This document shows positions 35,041 through 44,539 of a DNA stretch of 48,314 bases, one piece after another; the stretch's first letter is position 1; every line of letters starts with the position of its first letter. A model generated the notes under the pieces. That model ran no database searches. It had not been told where the DNA came from and saw nothing but the letters and a program-made list of their open reading frames with translations. Position numbers and translations under genes: made by a program. The stretch comes from Candidatus Zixiibacteriota bacterium (GTDB taxonomy: Bacteria; Zixibacteria; MSB-5A5; GN15; FEB-12): contig JAQUSF010000014.1 in NCBI GenBank assembly GCA_028715215.1, forward strand, positions 1 through 48,314. The letters run 5' to 3'.

Positions 35041-35943
35041 ATGTTCGAATTTACACAGAGCGGTGTGGAAACTTACTGGTGGCTGCCAACCCTGGTAGCC
35101 TTTGGGATATCCCTCTTTACCTCAACCGGCGGTATCTCCGGGGCTTTTGTCCTCTTGCCCTTCCAGGTCAGTGTTCTTGGTTTTACCGGTCCGGCGGTCA
35201 GCCCGACCAACCTTCTTTACAATATCGTGGCCATCCCCTCCGGTGTCTGGCGCTATCACCGGGAAAAGCGGATGGTCTGGCCGCTGGCCTGGGTGACTAT
35301 CATCGGTACCCTGCCGGGAGTATTTATCGGCGCCATTATCAGAATCAAATACCTGCCCGACCCGGTTTCATTCAAATTTTTTGCCGGTCTGGTTTTGCTT
35401 TACCTGGGTTTGCGGCTCTTACTTGATATCATCAAAAAAAGAAAACAATCCAATCCGATTAAGTCATCTAACGGCATTAATTTCAATGTCATCCCGCTCG
35501 AGTTCAATATAAAACGGGTCGGCTACGAATTCAACGGCCGGACTTATTATGCCAAAACAGCCCCCTTGCTGGCACTTAGTTTTGCCGTCGGTATCGTCGG
35601 CGGAACCTACGGTATTGGCGGGGGAGCAATCATCTCGCCGTTTTTCGTGGCGGTCTTCGGCCTGCCGGTTCACACGGTGGCCGGGGCGGCACTCCTGGGG
35701 ACTTTCATCACCTCCATCGCCGGAGTATTGTTTTACACCGTCATCGCCCCGTTTTACGCCTCCTCCGGCCTGGCCATTACCCCCGACTGGCTTTTGGGTA
35801 CGATGTTCGGGCTGGGCGGTGCCGCGGGCATATATCTCGGCGCCAGAATGCAGAAATTTATCAACGAAAAATATATTAAAATTTTACTGGTGATTATCAT
35901 TTTATTTGTTGCCGGAAAATATATAATCGGCTTTTTTATGTAA
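35041..35943 (+). CDS. TauE/SafE family membrane permease
   Basis: A 300-aa inner-membrane protein of the sulfite exporter TauE/SafE family, with about eight hydrophobic helices in two similar halves. The first half has LFTSTGGISGAFVLLPF and SPTNLLYNIVAIPSG; the second has GIVGGTYGIGGGAIISPFFVAVFGLPVHTVAGAALLGTF. These Gly-rich helices are the family signature. A polar loop of about 50 residues (RKQSNPIKSS to KTAPLL) separates the halves. Substrates in this family include sulfite, sulfoacetate and other organosulfur anions; none can be assigned here. The HAD gene follows by 35 bp and may be co-transcribed. Confidence 0.88.
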   Translation: MFEFTQSGVETYWWLPTLVAFGISLFTSTGGISGAFVLLPFQVSVLGFTGPAVSPTNLLYNIVAIPSGVWRYHREKRMVWPLAWVTIIGTLPGVFIGAIIRIKYLPDPVSFKFFAGLVLLYLGLRLLLDIIKKRKQSNPIKSSNGINFNVIPLEFNIKRVGYEFNGRTYYAKTAPLLALSFAVGIVGGTYGIGGGAIISPFFVAVFGLPVHTVAGAALLGTFITSIAGVLFYTVIAPFYASSGLAITPDWLLGTMFGLGGAAGIYLGARMQKFINEKYIKILLVIIILFVAGKYIIGFFM

Positions 35944-35978
35944 CCGGCAGCACTTTAAAATTATAAATTTTTAGACTC

Positions 35979-36578
35979 ATGAACACCACTGTTATTTTCG
36001 ATATGGGCAATGTCATCCTGCCTTTTGACCCGCTTAAGCCCTGCGTCATTTTAGGCCGTCTGGCTCGGAAAATACCCGAGCAGGTATACGACCTGATTTA
36101 CTCCAGCCGCCTGGAACACGATTTCGAGAAAGGCCTTATCGACGGCGCCCGCTTCGCCGAGGGCTGTCGCCAGGCTCTGGGTCTGGACATAAGCGACGTC
36201 CGCCTTAAAGCCCTCTGGTCGGATATGTTCGAGGAAAATTTCGACGTCTCCGACATTGTCCGCCGTCTGCGAGATAAAGTACAGTTATTGCTTTTATCCA
36301 ACACCAACGAATGGCACTTCGAATACGCTCGCCTGCATTTCCCGATTATTAACGCCTTCGAAGAATATATATTGTCTTACCGGGTCGGCGCCCTCAAGCC
36401 CGAACCGACCATTTACAAAGCCGCTCTTGAGAAATGTCTTTATCCCGACCACGTTATTTTCATTGACGACATTTCCGCCAACGCCGTCACCGCTTTCAAA
36501 TATGGTATCCGGGGCATTCATTTTAAAAACCACCGTCAGCTCGAAGAAGATCTGAAAGACCAGGGGCTCGATTTCTGA
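35979..36578 (+). CDS. HAD-superfamily phosphatase, YihX-like
   Basis: A 199-aa HAD hydrolase with an all-helical cap. Motif I is FDMGNV with nucleophile Asp8; the residue two places on is Gly rather than the usual Asp, as in E. coli YihX (FDLGNV), a glucose-1-phosphate phosphatase. Motif II is LLSNTN, motif III the Lys in ALKPEPTIY, and motif IV FIDDISANAVTA. The cap has GLIDGARFAEG, also like YihX. The substrate is not determinable from the sequence; a sugar phosphate is the best guess. It lies 35 bp after the permease gene, same strand. Confidence 0.88.
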   Translation: MNTTVIFDMGNVILPFDPLKPCVILGRLARKIPEQVYDLIYSSRLEHDFEKGLIDGARFAEGCRQALGLDISDVRLKALWSDMFEENFDVSDIVRRLRDKVQLLLLSNTNEWHFEYARLHFPIINAFEEYILSYRVGALKPEPTIYKAALEKCLYPDHVIFIDDISANAVTAFKYGIRGIHFKNHRQLEEDLKDQGLDF

Positions 36579-36686
36579 TTCTCCAGCCCCGGTAGGTTGA
36601 AATCTCGCAGACCTTCGACAATATCCTTATTCGCCACCGTCATCTGTAAACACTATCTCTTTTCCACCCTGAGATAACCGCCTGCC

Positions 36687-38222
36687 TCACACTAATCTTA
36701 ACTGTCCGTCCTCGAGCATGTACAAGCAGTCGGCGATATTTTCTACAAACGTCCGGTCATGACTGATTATCAGGTAGCCACCTGCAAATCCCGTCAACAA
36801 CTGTTCCAGGACCTCGACCGACTCGATATCCAGATGCGAGGTCGGTTCGTCCAGAAGTAAAAACTCCGTCTTCTCCATCAGGCATTTGACAATTGCCGCC
36901 CGCACCAGTTCGCCCTGCGAAAAATTCGTTACCGCTTCGGTGACCTTGTCCCCACGAAGTAAAACCCCGCCCAGGTAACTTCGCACCATCGTTTCATCAC
37001 AACCGACATCGGTGAAGTTCTCAAGCAGGGTGGTTTTGGGAAAAAATCCGGTCAACCCCTGCGGGAGGTAGCGGAGTTTGACGCGCTCGTTTAACCGCCG
37101 TACCCCATGCAGGGGTGCCAATTGTCCCAAAATTACTTTCAGCAGCGTCGATTTACCCGCACCGTTGGCGCCCATCAGACACAGCTTGTCCTGCGTGCCG
37201 GCGGCCAGGGTAATATTTTGCAGAAGATATTCCGAGGACCGGTAGGCAAAGGAAACTTCGCCAAGAGCGAAAACTTCCCGATGGCGCACCGGGTAACCGA
37301 CCTCGGGCAACGCCACCTTTTTGGGAACAAACGGTTTGGTTTTACTCAATCGTTCCATTTCTTTTTCCGCTTTCCGCTGGGCGGCTTTGGCGCGGGCGGC
37401 CATCTTGGCCGAAATGCTGGCAATATGCGGTTTCTCCTTGCCCGCCCCGATTTTAGATTTTTCCTTCTGTGCCGCCCAGTTCAGGCGATTGCGCATCTCG
37501 GTCTGAAGTTTCCTGAGCTTATCCCGGATAATCCCGGCGCTTTTCCGCCGGGCTTCATAAGCCGTTTTCGCCAGCGACCAGGCCGCCGAAAACCCGCCCT
37601 CGGTTTGAAAAACACCGTTCGGTGTCAGATAGATTGTCCGGTCGGCCAGATTATTGATAAGCGTGCGGTCATGGGATACAACCAGGTGACCGCAACCCCG
37701 GCGACGTAAATGCTCCAGCTGTTCTTCGAACGCCGTTATTCCGGCAATGTCCAGATAATTGGTCGGTTCGTCCCAGAAAAACAAATCAGCCCCGGACATG
37801 AGCGCCGCAATAATCGCCCGCTTCTGCAGTTCTCCGTCGGATAGTTGCGTCGATGGTTCACTTTCACCGGCCAGGGCAAATGAATCCGCCAGCCGGTCAT
37901 AAATCCGGAACGTCTCCGGCTCTTCGTTCGAGGCAATAATCTTCGCCCGGTTTTTTATCTTCTGGGGAAGATACGTCAGGGCGATATGCTCGGTGTAAAT
38001 CATCTCCCCCCGGTACCTGATATCGCTGTCGGTTAAAAATTGACGAGGGTCGGTGATAGTGCCATGTAACAGGTTCAAAAGAGTTGTCTTACCGCTGCCG
38101 TTGGCGCCGATTAACGCCACCACCTCACCACGACCGACCGAGAACGAGATTTTTTCTATAAGAACTTTATCGAGACAGGTTAACGACAGGTTCCTGACAT
38201 TGACCAGCGGCTTGTATGACAT
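36687..38222 (-). CDS. ABC-F family ATPase
   Basis: A 511-aa soluble protein with two ABC domains and no membrane segments, of the class that acts on the ribosome (translation factors such as EttA and antibiotic-resistance proteins such as Msr and Vga). Domain 1 has Walker A GANGSGKTT, signature LSDGE and Walker B FFWDEPTNYLD. Domain 2 has GANGAGKST, FSQGE and LLLDEPTSHLD. Between them is a basic helical linker (AKMAARAKAAQRKAEKEMERL), the part that reaches the peptidyl-transferase centre. The ATG at 38222 has GGGAG 8 nt upstream; the frame extends five codons further to a TTG. The 5' region contains a short ORF and two hairpins, suggesting attenuation. Resistance or housekeeping cannot be told apart here. 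Confidence 0.92.
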   Translation of the reverse strand: MSYKPLVNVRNLSLTCLDKVLIEKISFSVGRGEVVALIGANGSGKTTLLNLLHGTITDPRQFLTDSDIRYRGEMIYTEHIALTYLPQKIKNRAKIIASNEEPETFRIYDRLADSFALAGESEPSTQLSDGELQKRAIIAALMSGADLFFWDEPTNYLDIAGITAFEEQLEHLRRRGCGHLVVSHDRTLINNLADRTIYLTPNGVFQTEGGFSAAWSLAKTAYEARRKSAGIIRDKLRKLQTEMRNRLNWAAQKEKSKIGAGKEKPHIASISAKMAARAKAAQRKAEKEMERLSKTKPFVPKKVALPEVGYPVRHREVFALGEVSFAYRSSEYLLQNITLAAGTQDKLCLMGANGAGKSTLLKVILGQLAPLHGVRRLNERVKLRYLPQGLTGFFPKTTLLENFTDVGCDETMVRSYLGGVLLRGDKVTEAVTNFSQGELVRAAIVKCLMEKTEFLLLDEPTSHLDIESVEVLEQLLTGFAGGYLIISHDRTFVENIADCLYMLEDGQLRLV

Positions 38223-38252
38223 AATTAAGACTCCCAAATTTCAGTCTTTTGT

Positions 38253-38276
38253 CAAATCCCTTTGGCTTTGGATTTG
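38253..38276 (-). promoter_or_regulatory. Second leader hairpin before the ABC-F gene
   Basis: CAAATCC and GGATTTG (7 bp, perfect) enclose a 10-nt loop, between the leader ORF stop and the ABC-F ribosome binding site (38231-38235). On the minus strand CCAAA within this segment could alternatively pair with TTTGG just before the GGAG, hiding the site; this is inferred. Confidence 0.5.
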
Positions 38277-38287
38277 ATATTATGATG

Positions 38288-38332
38288 TTACGGGTTCTCT
38301 TCGCTGAAAGCGCCCGAGACCCGAGTTTTCAT
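38288..38332 (-). CDS. Candidate 14-aa leader peptide of the ABC-F gene
   Basis: ATG to TAA ORF encoding MKTRVSGAFSEENP, 65 bp upstream of the ABC-F start on the same strand. It coincides with a hairpin (CGGGTTCTC 38291-38299 with GAGACCCG 38316-38323, one bulged T, plus a GCT/AGC inner stem), so a ribosome on it would melt that stem. No Shine-Dalgarno sequence is visible; the upstream bases are a run of A. Leader peptides with attenuation are known upstream of several resistance ABC-F genes. Translation is not demonstrated. Confidence 0.4.
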   Translation of the reverse strand: MKTRVSGAFSEENP

Positions 38333-38644
38333 GTTTTTTTAATAATTTTGGAAGTTTATTTGCGCACCGGTCCTCCAGATTTATGTCTGAATAATAAGAT
38401 AAAGTAACATTTTGTCAATTTGAAATTAATTTCCCTACTGTTCATATTTGAGAGGTTTCAAGGCACAACCTGCTTAGGACACTTTAACCTCATCACCGAG
38501 TTTTGCGTATTCATTGTTAAAAAGAAACTATGGCAGGGCGCAATGTTGAAGACTTTCGACATCTTAACGGGTACTTGCCATCCGTTCACACCCCGCGCCA
38601 GGTCTGTCAGGAACTGCCGGAATATTCGATAATTTTAGTGCTAT

Positions 38645-38675
38645 AAAAAAGGCAGAACCATTAAAGGGTTCTGCC
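38645..38675 (-). terminator. Intrinsic terminator of the tig-clpP-clpX operon
   Basis: On the minus strand a 9-bp stem (GGCAGAACC with GGTTCTGCC, 7-nt loop) is followed by six T. It starts 28 bp after the clpX stop. Confidence 0.9.
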
Positions 38676-38703
38676 ATGTAATCTGATAATTCCGTCAAGC
38701 CGG

Positions 38704-39987
38704 TCAGCCGGCTTTTTTCTTTTCGGCATGGGTTACCAGGCGCGGTTCCTTGCCTTCGGCAATGGTTTCCGCGGTGACGATTACTTCCGCCACCTCGGGC
38801 TGCGAGGGAATGTCGAACATGACATTAAGCATCGCCCGTTCGAAAATCGAGCGTAACGCCCGCGCCCCGGTTTTCTTTTCATAAGCAATCTCCACCGCTT
38901 TCGTCAAAGCCTCCGGCTCGAAAGTCAGCTTCACTCCCTCCATCTCCATCAGCTTGGCGTACTGCTTGGTCAGGGCGTTCTTGGGGTCGGTCAAGATTTT
39001 CAGCATGGCTTCCTTGCTGAGCGGTTGCAGAGCCGCCGTCACCGGCACGCGCCCGACCAGTTCGGGTATAAGACCATACTCGATTAAATCCGCGGGGATA
39101 ATATGGTCGTAAATCTCCGCCGCTTTTTCATCGATATGCGTTTTCTTGGCTTCGAAACCGACTACCTTGCTGCCCAGTCTCCGGGCGATTATTTTCTCCA
39201 GGCCGTCGAATGCCCCGCCGCAGATGAACAGGATATTGGTGGTGTCAATCTGAACGAACGCCTGTTCGGGATGTTTGCGGCCGCCCTTGGGCGGTATATT
39301 CGACACTGTACCTTCGAGAATCTTCAACAATCCCTGCTGGACGCCCTCGCCGGAAACGTCACGGGTTATCGAAGGATTGCCGTCCTTGCGGGAAATCTTG
39401 TCAATCTCATCGATATAGATTATCCCCCGCTCGGTTTTATGCGGATTGTAATTGGACGCCTGGAACAGCCGTACCAGGATATTCTCGACATCCTCGCCCA
39501 CATACCCCGCCTCGGTCAACACCGTGGCGTCGGCAATGGTGAAAGGTACTTTTAAAAACCGGGCCAGAGTCCGGGCAATGAGTGTCTTGCCGGTACCGGT
39601 GGGACCCAGAAGAAGGATGTTCGATTTCTCCAGGTCAACATCGTCGATGTCACCGTTCAGTTTCCCCCGGGTGCGGGATTTGAAACGGTAATTGATCCGC
39701 TTATAATGATTGTACACGGCCACGGAGACGGTTCGTTTGGCCGTTTCCTGGCCAATCACGTACTGGTCAAGGTAATTTTTGATTTCCGCCGGACGGGGAA
39801 CATCGTGGATTTCATCGAGCTTTTCATGGTCCGGGGCGTTGTGCAGCAAATCGGAACACAAAAGCACACATTCGTTGCAGATAAACGAATCATGGCCCGA
39901 AAACAGGCGTTTCACCTGGCCGTACGGCTTACCGCAGAAAGAACAGCGTTGCGGCAGCGGGGGAGGTTCGTAAGAATCTTTTGGCAT
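38704..39987 (-). CDS. clpX: ATP-dependent Clp protease ATPase subunit ClpX
   Basis: AAA+ unfoldase that feeds substrates to ClpP. The 427-aa protein has the N-terminal zinc-binding domain with Cys15, Cys18, Cys37 and Cys40, Walker A GPTGTGKT, Walker [10 protein letters not shown], the substrate loop [14 protein letters not shown] as the IGF-type ClpP-docking loop, and the sensor region [15 protein letters not shown] precedes the ATG. It follows clpP by 60 bp and is the last gene of the operon. Confidence 0.97.
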   Translation of the reverse strand: MPKDSYEPPPLPQRCSFCGKPYGQVKRLFSGHDSFICNECVLLCSDLLHNAPDHEKLDEIHDVPRPAEIKNYLDQYVIGQETAKRTVSVAVYNHYKRINYRFKSRTRGKLNGDIDDVDLEKSNILLLGPTGTGKTLIARTLARFLKVPFTIADATVLTEAGYVGEDVENILVRLFQASNYNPHKTERGIIYIDEIDKISRKDGNPSITRDVSGEGVQQGLLKILEGTVSNIPPKGGRKHPEQAFVQIDTTNILFICGGAFDGLEKIIARRLGSKVVGFEAKKTHIDEKAAEIYDHIIPADLIEYGLIPELVGRVPVTAALQPLSKEAMLKILTDPKNALTKQYAKLMEMEGVKLTFEPEALTKAVEIAYEKKTGARALRSIFERAMLNVMFDIPSQPEVAEVIVTAETIAEGKEPRLVTHAEKKKAG

Positions 39988-40047
39988 AATATCCTTTATG
40001 TTTTTCTATCCTATGGCTAAATAGCCCTTACTACCAAGGTGACCGTT

Positions 40048-40665
40048 CTACTTTTTTTCTTCGCGCTTGAACTCGTACACCTTGTCTATAAGACCGTAAT
40101 TCTTGGCTTCATTGGGAGCCATGAAATAATTACGGTCAGTATCTTTTTCTATCCGTTCCAGCGGTTGCCCGGTGTGTAAAACGAGAAGTTCGTTCAGGCG
40201 TTTTTTGGTCCGGGTAAATTCCTCGGTCATGATGACGATATCCGAAACCTGCCCCTGCGTACCGGCCATGGGCTGATGTATCATAATGCGGCTGTTGGGC
40301 AGGGCCGCTCTTTTGCCCCTGGTGCCGGCCGCCAGCAGAAACGCTCCCATCGAGGCTGCCATACCCATACAGGTAGTGGCAATATCCGGTTTGATGAATT
40401 GCATCGTATCGTACACCGCCATCCCCGCGGTCACCGAACCGCCGGGGGAATTAATATAAATGAAAATGTCTTTCTCCGGGTCCTCGGCTTCCAGAAAAAG
40501 CATCTGGGCGATTACCAGGTTGGCAACATTGTCGTCAATCGGCGTCCCGATAAAAATAATCCTGTCTTTCAGAAGGCGGGAAAAAATATCATAAGCCCGC
40601 TCTCCCCGACCGGTCTGCTCGACCACCATCGGTATCAGGTAATTGTTGTAAATCCTCTCGTCCAT
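40048..40665 (-). CDS. clpP: ATP-dependent Clp protease proteolytic subunit ClpP
   Basis: Serine protease forming a tetradecameric chamber. The ATG at 40665 follows AAGGA; an upstream TTG at 40683 would add six residues. The 205-aa protein has [10 protein letters not shown], the nucleophile Ser105 in MAASMGA and His130 in MIHQPMAG. Gap-free alignment with E. coli ClpP puts Asn179 (KDTDRNYF) at the position of the catalytic Asp185, where most enzymes read DRD. Whether this lowers activity is unknown; I believe the variant occurs in other ClpP proteins but could not check. It lies between tig and clpX. Confidence 0.95.
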   Translation of the reverse strand: MDERIYNNYLIPMVVEQTGRGERAYDIFSRLLKDRIIFIGTPIDDNVANLVIAQMLFLEAEDPEKDIFIYINSPGGSVTAGMAVYDTMQFIKPDIATTCMGMAASMGAFLLAAGTRGKRAALPNSRIMIHQPMAGTQGQVSDIVIMTEEFTRTKKRLNELLVLHTGQPLERIEKDTDRNYFMAPNEAKNYGLIDKVYEFKREEKK

Positions 40666-40708
40666 TGATTCCTTCTCAGGCAATGCCTTGTTATGGTTAA
40701 AAATCCTT

Positions 40709-41983
40709 TTATCCTTCAGCCGGTGCGGCTTCTATTACTGTCGCCTTGTCCATCAGGAAACCCAGCACCTTGTCCTCAAGGATGGCTTCCCGGACATTTT
40801 CCGTCTTGCCGGTACGGTTCAAATGTTCCCTGGCCTGTTCGACCGTCACCCCGTTGCCTTCGGCAAAACTCTTTATCCAGTTTTCGGTATCTGACGGTAA
40901 AACTTCAATCTTTTCTTGCCGGCTCAAATGATGCAACAACAGATTCCATCGCATGGCGTCGATGCCCGTCTCGCGGTAACTCTCCCTTATCTTTTTCTCA
41001 TCGGAAGACGGGTAATGTTTTTTATAATCCTCGACGACCCCTTTCAAATAATCTTCCACCCAGACTCCCGGAATGGGAACCTCATTTTTCCGGCAGAGCT
41101 GGCGGATAACTTCGTTCTTGTGCTGGTTCTTCTGCTGCTTTTCCTTCTCCCTTTTTATGTCCTCGCGGATTTTCAGCTTCAATTCCAGGGCTGTCTCCGC
41201 CTGACCACTTTGTTTGGCCAGGCTGTCGTTGAATTCCGGCAGCACCCGTTCCTTTATTTCTTTTACCATCAGCAGATATTTAATCGTCGCCCCGGCGAAA
41301 TGCTCATCCGGATAATCATCGGCGTATTTTACCTCGATTTCCTTTTCCTCACCGGCTTTCATCCCCGGAATTTGTTCGCGGAATTCCTTAATCGTCGCCT
41401 GGCGGCCCAGGTCAATATCCATGTCCTCGAAAGAATCTTCCCGCATTATCAACTGGGGGTCGTAAAGCTTTTTCAAATCGACCGTCACCACATCTTCAGC
41501 CTGCGCCTCACGGTTGACAGGGCGAAGGTCCGAAAAACGCATCCGGTAATACTGCACCACTTCATCGACTTCCTGGTCGGCCACCGTGACAGCGGACTTT
41601 ACCAGCTCCAGGCCGTCATATGCCACCCGGTCAATTTCCGGCATGACCTCGACCCGGGCTACATAAAGCATACTGCCGTCATCGTTGAATTTCAGGTCGG
41701 TCACCAGCGGCGGTGCCGCCACCTTCATCACTTTTTCCTTTATTGCCTGAGGATAGGTAGCTTTGATGAGTTCGTCCGCCGCCGTTGCCTTGACCTCGTT
41801 GCCATATATCGACTTTATCCGCTCCATGGGGGCTTTCCCCTTGCGAAAACCTTTCAGCGTGACTTTTTTCCGGACCTCGACAAACTGCTTTTCGATTTCC
41901 GAATTAACCGCTTCCGCCGGGATTTCCACCGAGACTTCCCTGACCAGACCTTCCAGCTCCTTCAAATCAATTTTCAAACTCAT
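40709..41983 (-). CDS. tig: Trigger factor
   Basis: Ribosome-bound chaperone that meets nascent chains at the exit tunnel. The 424-aa protein has the N-terminal ribosome-binding motif [12 protein letters not shown], a middle peptidyl-prolyl isomerase-like domain (VTVDLKK to about residue 240) and a helical C-terminal arm domain. The ATG at 41983 is preceded by GGCGGAG; a TTG codon lies directly before it. The gene is downstream of tRNA-Leu (36 bp) and upstream of clpP (43 bp), the common tig-clpP-clpX arrangement. Confidence 0.95.
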   Translation of the reverse strand: MSLKIDLKELEGLVREVSVEIPAEAVNSEIEKQFVEVRKKVTLKGFRKGKAPMERIKSIYGNEVKATAADELIKATYPQAIKEKVMKVAAPPLVTDLKFNDDGSMLYVARVEVMPEIDRVAYDGLELVKSAVTVADQEVDEVVQYYRMRFSDLRPVNREAQAEDVVTVDLKKLYDPQLIMREDSFEDMDIDLGRQATIKEFREQIPGMKAGEEKEIEVKYADDYPDEHFAGATIKYLLMVKEIKERVLPEFNDSLAKQSGQAETALELKLKIREDIKREKEKQQKNQHKNEVIRQLCRKNEVPIPGVWVEDYLKGVVEDYKKHYPSSDEKKIRESYRETGIDAMRWNLLLHHLSRQEKIEVLPSDTENWIKSFAEGNGVTVEQAREHLNRTGKTENVREAILEDKVLGFLMDKATVIEAAPAEG

Positions 41984-42019
41984 CAACTCCGCCTGTTTAT
42001 AAATTTACTATTTAAAAAA

Positions 42020-42101
42020 TGCGAAAGGGGGGACTCGAACCCCCACTCCCAGGGGAACTGGATCCTAAATCCAGCGCGTCTACCAGTTCCGCCACTCTCG
42101 C
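42020..42101 (-). tRNA. tRNA-Leu (UAG)
   Basis: 82 nt with a long variable arm as expected for leucine. Acceptor GCGAGAG with CTTTCGC (one G-T pair), anticodon stem CTGGA/TCCAG with loop TTTAGGA (anticodon TAG), T arm around GGTTCGAGTCC, discriminator A. CCA is not encoded. It is directly upstream of tig on the same strand. Confidence 0.96.
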
Positions 42102-42352
42102 TTATTTTCAAGGTTTACTTTAAAATAAACCCTGAAATACAACTTAATAATATACAAATTTTAAAATTCATAGTCAATCCTATTGAAAAAAACGCTCGTT
42201 TTATAAAACTAAACGGCTTTTCCCGCCGATAATAATGACAAAATTAAAAACAATAACTTTTTAACTTTTTTTAAATTGCTTTCGAGTATAAGAATTATTA
42301 GGCTGAAAATACATATATCTTCTCTGAAGATTATAGGAAATAAGGTGTTAAC

Positions 42353-43696
42353 ATGTCAATCGACCCTTCTATATTCAAAGCTTACGATATTCGCGGAACC
42401 TACCCCCGACAGTTAAACGAAGATGTCGCTTATAAAATCGGCGCCGCCTTCGCCAATTACCTCAAACCCAAAACCGTCGCCATCGGACGGGATATGCGAA
42501 TATCATCCGACTCCCTTTTTGAACACATCGCCCGCGGTATCAACGACAGCGGGGTCGATGTTATCGACCTGGGGCTGATCTCCACCGACGGCCTCTACTT
42601 TGCCGTGGGAAAATTCGGTTTTGACGGCGGCATCATGATTACCGCCAGCCATAATCCCAAAGAATACAACGGTTTTAAAATTTGCCAGGCTAAAGCCGAA
42701 CCCCTGTCCGGTCAGATGGGCCTGAACCAAATGCTTAAGATGTTACAGGACAACAACTACCTGAGAAAATCCCCCTCCCCCGGCCGCCTCATTCGCAAAA
42801 ATATTATCAACGATTACATCTCCCATTGCCTGTCTTTCATCGACCCGGCCAAAGTCCGCAAATATAAAATTGTTATCGACGCCGGCAACGGCATGGCCGG
42901 AGCCATCCTGCCGCCGCTTCTGGAAAAACTGCCGGTTGAAGTTACCCCGCTCTATTTCGAACTCGACGGTACCTTTCCCAATCACCCGGCATCACCCATC
43001 GAACTGGAAAACCTGGCTGATCTGCAGAAGAAAATTGCCGAAACCAAAGCGGATTTCGGGGTGGCTTTCGATGGCGACGCCGACCGGATGTTCCTTATGG
43101 ACCGGTTCGGCAATCAGCTCGGAGGCGATATTGTCACCTCGCTGGTGGCCAAGTCCCTGCTGACTAAATACCCCGGAGAAACTATTCTTTACAACCTGAT
43201 TTGCTCCAAGGCTGTCCCCGAACTGGTGTCAAAAATGGGCGGTCAGGCTATCCGCACCCGCGTCGGCCATGCCCTCATTAAACCCTTAATGAAAAAACAT
43301 AACGCCATCTTCGGCGGTGAACATTCCGGCCACTTTTATTTCCGCGACAACTGGTTCGCCGATTCCGGCCTGATTGCTTTTCTGGTCTGCCTGGAATTAA
43401 TATCCATCGAAAACCGCCCCCTGGACCACATGGTCAATGATATCAACCCTTATTTTCGTTCCGGTGAAATTAACAGCCGCGTGGAATCCATCCCCGACAA
43501 AATCGAAGAACTCAAAAAAGCCTTCAGCGACGGCCGGCAGGATACTCTCGACGGCCTGACCGTCACCTATGATGACTTCTGGTTCAACATCCGCCCTTCC
43601 AACACCGAACCGCTAATCCGGCTGAATGTCGAAGCCGACAGCCCGGAAATCCTGAAAAAGAAAACCGAGGAAATTTTAAAAATTATCAGAAGCTGA
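42353..43696 (+). CDS. Phosphomannomutase/phosphoglucomutase
   Basis: Interconverts hexose 1- and 6-phosphates through a phosphoserine; supplies sugar nucleotides for polysaccharide and LPS synthesis. The 447-aa alpha-D-phosphohexomutase has the four usual parts: the N-terminal FKAYDIRG, the active serine in TASHNPKEYNG (near residue 103), the metal loop DGDADR (near residue 243), the sugar-binding GGEHSGH and the phosphate-binding RPSNTEPLIRL at the C-terminus. GEHSGH is found in enzymes that take both mannose and glucose substrates. AAGGTG lies 5 nt before the ATG. The stop overlaps the next gene's start (TGATG). Confidence 0.93.
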   Translation: MSIDPSIFKAYDIRGTYPRQLNEDVAYKIGAAFANYLKPKTVAIGRDMRISSDSLFEHIARGINDSGVDVIDLGLISTDGLYFAVGKFGFDGGIMITASHNPKEYNGFKICQAKAEPLSGQMGLNQMLKMLQDNNYLRKSPSPGRLIRKNIINDYISHCLSFIDPAKVRKYKIVIDAGNGMAGAILPPLLEKLPVEVTPLYFELDGTFPNHPASPIELENLADLQKKIAETKADFGVAFDGDADRMFLMDRFGNQLGGDIVTSLVAKSLLTKYPGETILYNLICSKAVPELVSKMGGQAIRTRVGHALIKPLMKKHNAIFGGEHSGHFYFRDNWFADSGLIAFLVCLELISIENRPLDHMVNDINPYFRSGEINSRVESIPDKIEELKKAFSDGRQDTLDGLTVTYDDFWFNIRPSNTEPLIRLNVEADSPEILKKKTEEILKIIRS

Positions 43697-44466
43697 TGGA
43701 GAAAAAAAAGAAAGCCAAAATCCTGGTGGTCGACGACGACCGCAACCTTCTCGACCTGCTGGTCGATACCCTCGAAGCTATCGGTTACACCCCCATCCCG
43801 GCTCCGGGCGGGGTCGAAGCCCTTGAAAAATTGAGCGATGAAAAATTCGACCTGATCATCACCGATGTCAAAATGCCCGACATCGACGGCATCCACCTTC
43901 TGAAAAAAGTGCGCAGGTACTATCCTCACCTGCCGGTTCTGTTCATAACCGGCGTCACCGCCCCGGAAATAATCGCCCGGGCTTTACCGGATGGCGTCCT
44001 GGCCAAGCCCTTCCGAATCTCCCATATCGAGGAACTTATCGAAAGTACCCTGAAACGTAAACCCGAAGAGCTGGGCAGTCCTATCCGAAAGATTTTGATC
44101 ATTGAACATGACGAAAAATACCGTAAAAACCTGATGGATACTTTAAACTACTGCTACTATGTTCCCTTTTCTGTCAACAATACTAAAGAAGCCCTCAGGG
44201 AAATTGAAAACGGGAAGTTCGACGCCATGATAACGGATTTCCAGGTCACCCGCGACAACCCGGCGTTCATGAAGGAAATTCGCATGAAAAATCCCGATGT
44301 CCCCATCATTCTGACCGGTGACAGGGAAGCACTCCACCAGGCCAATCATCAATTCAGCGATATTCAAATCGACGGCTACCTGGCCAAGCCGTTTGAAGCC
44401 GGCGATATAATCAGGCTTTTAAACCAGTTATCACCTGTTAGACCCGGTCATAATAATCTTTACTAA
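43696..44466 (+). CDS. Twin-receiver response regulator without output domain
   Basis: A 256-aa cytoplasmic protein made of two receiver domains. The first (about 7-120) has the acidic triplet Asp13-15, phosphoacceptor Asp57 (ITDVKMPDIDG), Thr85 and Lys104. The second (about 131-245) has Glu137/Asp139, Asp181 (MITDFQV), Thr207 and Lys231 (YLAKPF). Both sets look competent for phosphorylation. No DNA-binding or enzymatic domain is present, so it may act as a phosphate relay or through protein binding. Its start overlaps the stop of the phosphohexomutase gene by one base, implying co-expression with it. No histidine kinase is near. Confidence 0.9.
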   Translation: MEKKKKAKILVVDDDRNLLDLLVDTLEAIGYTPIPAPGGVEALEKLSDEKFDLIITDVKMPDIDGIHLLKKVRRYYPHLPVLFITGVTAPEIIARALPDGVLAKPFRISHIEELIESTLKRKPEELGSPIRKILIIEHDEKYRKNLMDTLNYCYYVPFSVNNTKEALREIENGKFDAMITDFQVTRDNPAFMKEIRMKNPDVPIILTGDREALHQANHQFSDIQIDGYLAKPFEAGDIIRLLNQLSPVRPGHNNLY

Positions 44467-44490
44467 AGAATCGTCTGAAAAAGCGCCCAA

Positions 44491-44518
44491 AAAAAGCCCG
44501 CCGAGAGGCGGGCTTTTT
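44491..44518. terminator. Bidirectional intrinsic terminator
   Basis: Perfect 12-bp arms AAAAAGCCCGCC and GGCGGGCTTTTT around a GAGA loop, between the convergent response regulator and dockerin-like secreted protein genes. Confidence 0.95.
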
Positions 44519-44539
44519 GAAGTTTATGGTTAAGCTCAA

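Larger units (their letters stand above)
38223..38644. other. ABC-F leader and flanking spacer
   Basis: The left part (to about 38340) holds the ABC-F leader with two hairpins and a 14-codon ORF. The remainder up to the clpX terminator has no supported gene. A 70-codon open frame on the plus strand (38420-38632) has no ribosome binding site and no recognisable similarity. Confidence 0.5.

Noticed and set aside
35979-36578. Inactive HAD enzyme because the second Asp of motif I is Gly
   Set aside because: The same DxG arrangement is found in the active E. coli phosphatase YihX, so it is a subfamily feature.
38420-38632. 70-codon plus-strand open frame between the ABC-F leader and clpX
   Set aside because: No ribosome binding site, no recognisable motif, and it reads like random translation.
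40916-42232. 438-codon plus-strand open frame opposite tig and tRNA-Leu
   Set aside because: It runs antisense through trigger factor and across a tRNA gene; composition is that of a reverse-strand shadow.
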